From: Cytophagia bacterium
GTDB lineage: Bacteria > Bacteroidota > Bacteroidia > Cytophagales > Cyclobacteriaceae
NCBI GenBank assembly: GCA_013373005.1
Contig: JABXIP010000117.1
Span: 1-7,305 of the forward strand
Length of the DNA: 7,305 nt
Direction: 5' to 3'
The notes below the pieces were generated by a model. That model had not been told where the DNA came from. It did no database searches and was given only the letters and a program-made list of their open reading frames with translations. Below, in pieces: positions 6,504 through 7,305 of the stretch. Position 1 is the first letter of the stretch; every line of letters begins with the position of its first letter. The translations under genes were made by a program, and so were the position numbers.

Positions 6504-7187
6504 ATGCGAAGAGAACTAAAACAGTACATCATTCAGCGGCTGGAAGAGTATGTAACACCCAATAAGGTGCAACTAATTGACTGGGTACTAGCTCAAAGAA
6601 CACGTTATCTCACCGTTGTACTGGAAGATTTCTATCACTCACATAATGCCAGTGCTGTAATGCGTACTTGCGACTGTTTTGGTTTGCAGGATGTTTACGT
6701 TACTCAAAATCTTCACGATTATAATGTGAATCCAAATGTGGTAAGAGGAGCTTCTAAGTGGCTTAACCTCAATATGTTTGATAGGGAGGATCAGAGTACT
6801 CAAAAGTGCTTTGAGTTATTGAAGTCGAAAAATTATCGTTTGGTGGGTACAACCCCAGACCGAGATTCAGCATCTATAAAAGAGTTAGACATTAGTCAGC
6901 CTGTTGCTTTTGTGTTTGGAACTGAAAAACAAGGCATGTCGGAATATGCTAAACAGCATGTAGACGATTTGGTACATATACCGATGTACGGTTTTACGGA
7001 GTCCTTCAATGTATCAGTAAGTGCTGCTTTGATATTGAATGAGCTGGTAAGTCGGATTAAGGAAGAGGGCATAAGCTGGCAGCTAACAGATGAAGAAAAG
7101 GAAGATTTGAAATTCGAATGGTACCAGAATATTGTCAAGCGATCAGATCTTCATATTAAAAATTTCATTTTGGAACATTCCAGATAA
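6504..7187 (+). CDS. trmH: TrmH-family (SPOUT) RNA 2'-O-methyltransferase
   Basis: This 227-residue protein matches the SpoU/TrmH branch of the SPOUT methyltransferases, which use S-adenosylmethionine to methylate ribose 2'-OH in RNA; E. coli TrmH modifies G18 of tRNA and is 229 residues long. All three family motifs are seen: motif 1 HNASAVMRT (47-55) with the catalytic-type R54; motif 2 FVFGTEKQGMS (136-146); motif 3 IPMYGFTESFNVSVSAALIL (159-178) with N169 and S171, forming the trefoil-knot cofactor site. LTVVLEDFYHSHN aligns well with the start of the E. coli TrmH core. A charged C-terminal extension (about 195-227) is also TrmH-like. tRNA Gm18 specificity is likely but not proven. A TTG start at 6477 is rejected because it lies inside the terminator stem. 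No Shine-Dalgarno is possible, as the seven bases before ATG are all T. Confidence 0.9.
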   Translation: MRRELKQYIIQRLEEYVTPNKVQLIDWVLAQRTRYLTVVLEDFYHSHNASAVMRTCDCFGLQDVYVTQNLHDYNVNPNVVRGASKWLNLNMFDREDQSTQKCFELLKSKNYRLVGTTPDRDSASIKELDISQPVAFVFGTEKQGMSEYAKQHVDDLVHIPMYGFTESFNVSVSAALILNELVSRIKEEGISWQLTDEEKEDLKFEWYQNIVKRSDLHIKNFILEHSR

Positions 7188-7275
7188 CAGAAACGTTTGC
7201 ACTGAATTGAATGAACTTTGGGCACAAATAATTCATATTTTTCGTTAAATAAACTCTACAACCAAAAACTCAAAA

Positions 7276-7305
7276 TTGAAACTTTCAACCATTCCGGTTT
7301 TCTTG
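7276..7305 (+). CDS. possible first codons of a TTG-started gene, cut by the window end
   Basis: TTG at 7276 opens ten codons reading (M)KLSTIPVFL, which looks like the start of a signal peptide (one Lys, then hydrophobic residues). The frame is open from 7249 to the window end, after an in-frame TAA at 7246-7248. No ATG is present and only ten codons are visible, so this is a weak guess. The rest of 7188-7275 shows no recognisable element. Confidence 0.2.
   Translation, partial: MKLSTIPVFL

Noticed and set aside
7217..7244. TTTG (7217-7220) and TATTTTTCG (7236-7244) as a promoter for a gene to the right
   Set aside because: The spacer is only 15 bases instead of 19-21, and the -7 box is imperfect.

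Overview
The window looks like chromosome from a Bacteroidota bacterium, most likely a Cytophagales-type marine or soil lineage (Roseivirga, Fulvivirga or Marivirga relatives are the closest style; this is inference from protein style, no search was run). The reasons are: topoisomerase IV subunits with Bacteroidota-style motifs (SLRGKPLN in ParE, HPHGDASIGD in ParC), start codons with weak or absent Shine-Dalgarno sequences, a candidate promoter of the TTTG-N19-TAnnTTTG type, and moderate, AT-leaning composition.

Layout, left to right. Bases 1-589 (minus strand) hold the N-terminal 196 residues of a membrane-bound di-iron hydroxylase of the sterol desaturase / alkylglycerol monooxygenase-like type, cut by the window edge. 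A short divergent spacer (590-701) carries its candidate promoter. A small four-helix membrane protein of unknown function follows on the plus strand (702-1172). A 150-base gap with several inverted repeats, including an 11-bp stem and a 12-bp palindrome close to the start codon, leads into parE (1323-3194), the ATPase/TOPRIM subunit of topoisomerase IV. parC, the DNA-cleaving subunit (3647-6379), lies downstream. A perfect 10-bp hairpin with seven T follows parC, and a TrmH-family RNA 2'-O-methyltransferase gene starts on the very next base (6504-7187). The last 118 bases hold little, except possibly the first ten codons of a TTG-started gene.

The most interesting object is between parE and parC: a 124-codon GxxExxY-family gene (PD-(D/E)XK nuclease-like fold) closely bracketed by degenerate 8-bp repeats that lie in opposite orientation at its two ends. 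The bracketed unit (3197-3644) starts two bases after the parE stop and ends two bases before the parC ATG. Removing it on paper leaves parE and parC four bases apart. This looks like a compact cassette dropped into an essential operon. Its ends could pair in the mRNA, with four of the non-identical positions still allowing G-U pairing.

Functionally, parE and parC together make the type II topoisomerase that separates replicated chromosomes. The hydroxylase, the small membrane protein and the RNA methyltransferase have no evident link to it. I saw no tRNA, rRNA, CRISPR array, transposase or defence system.
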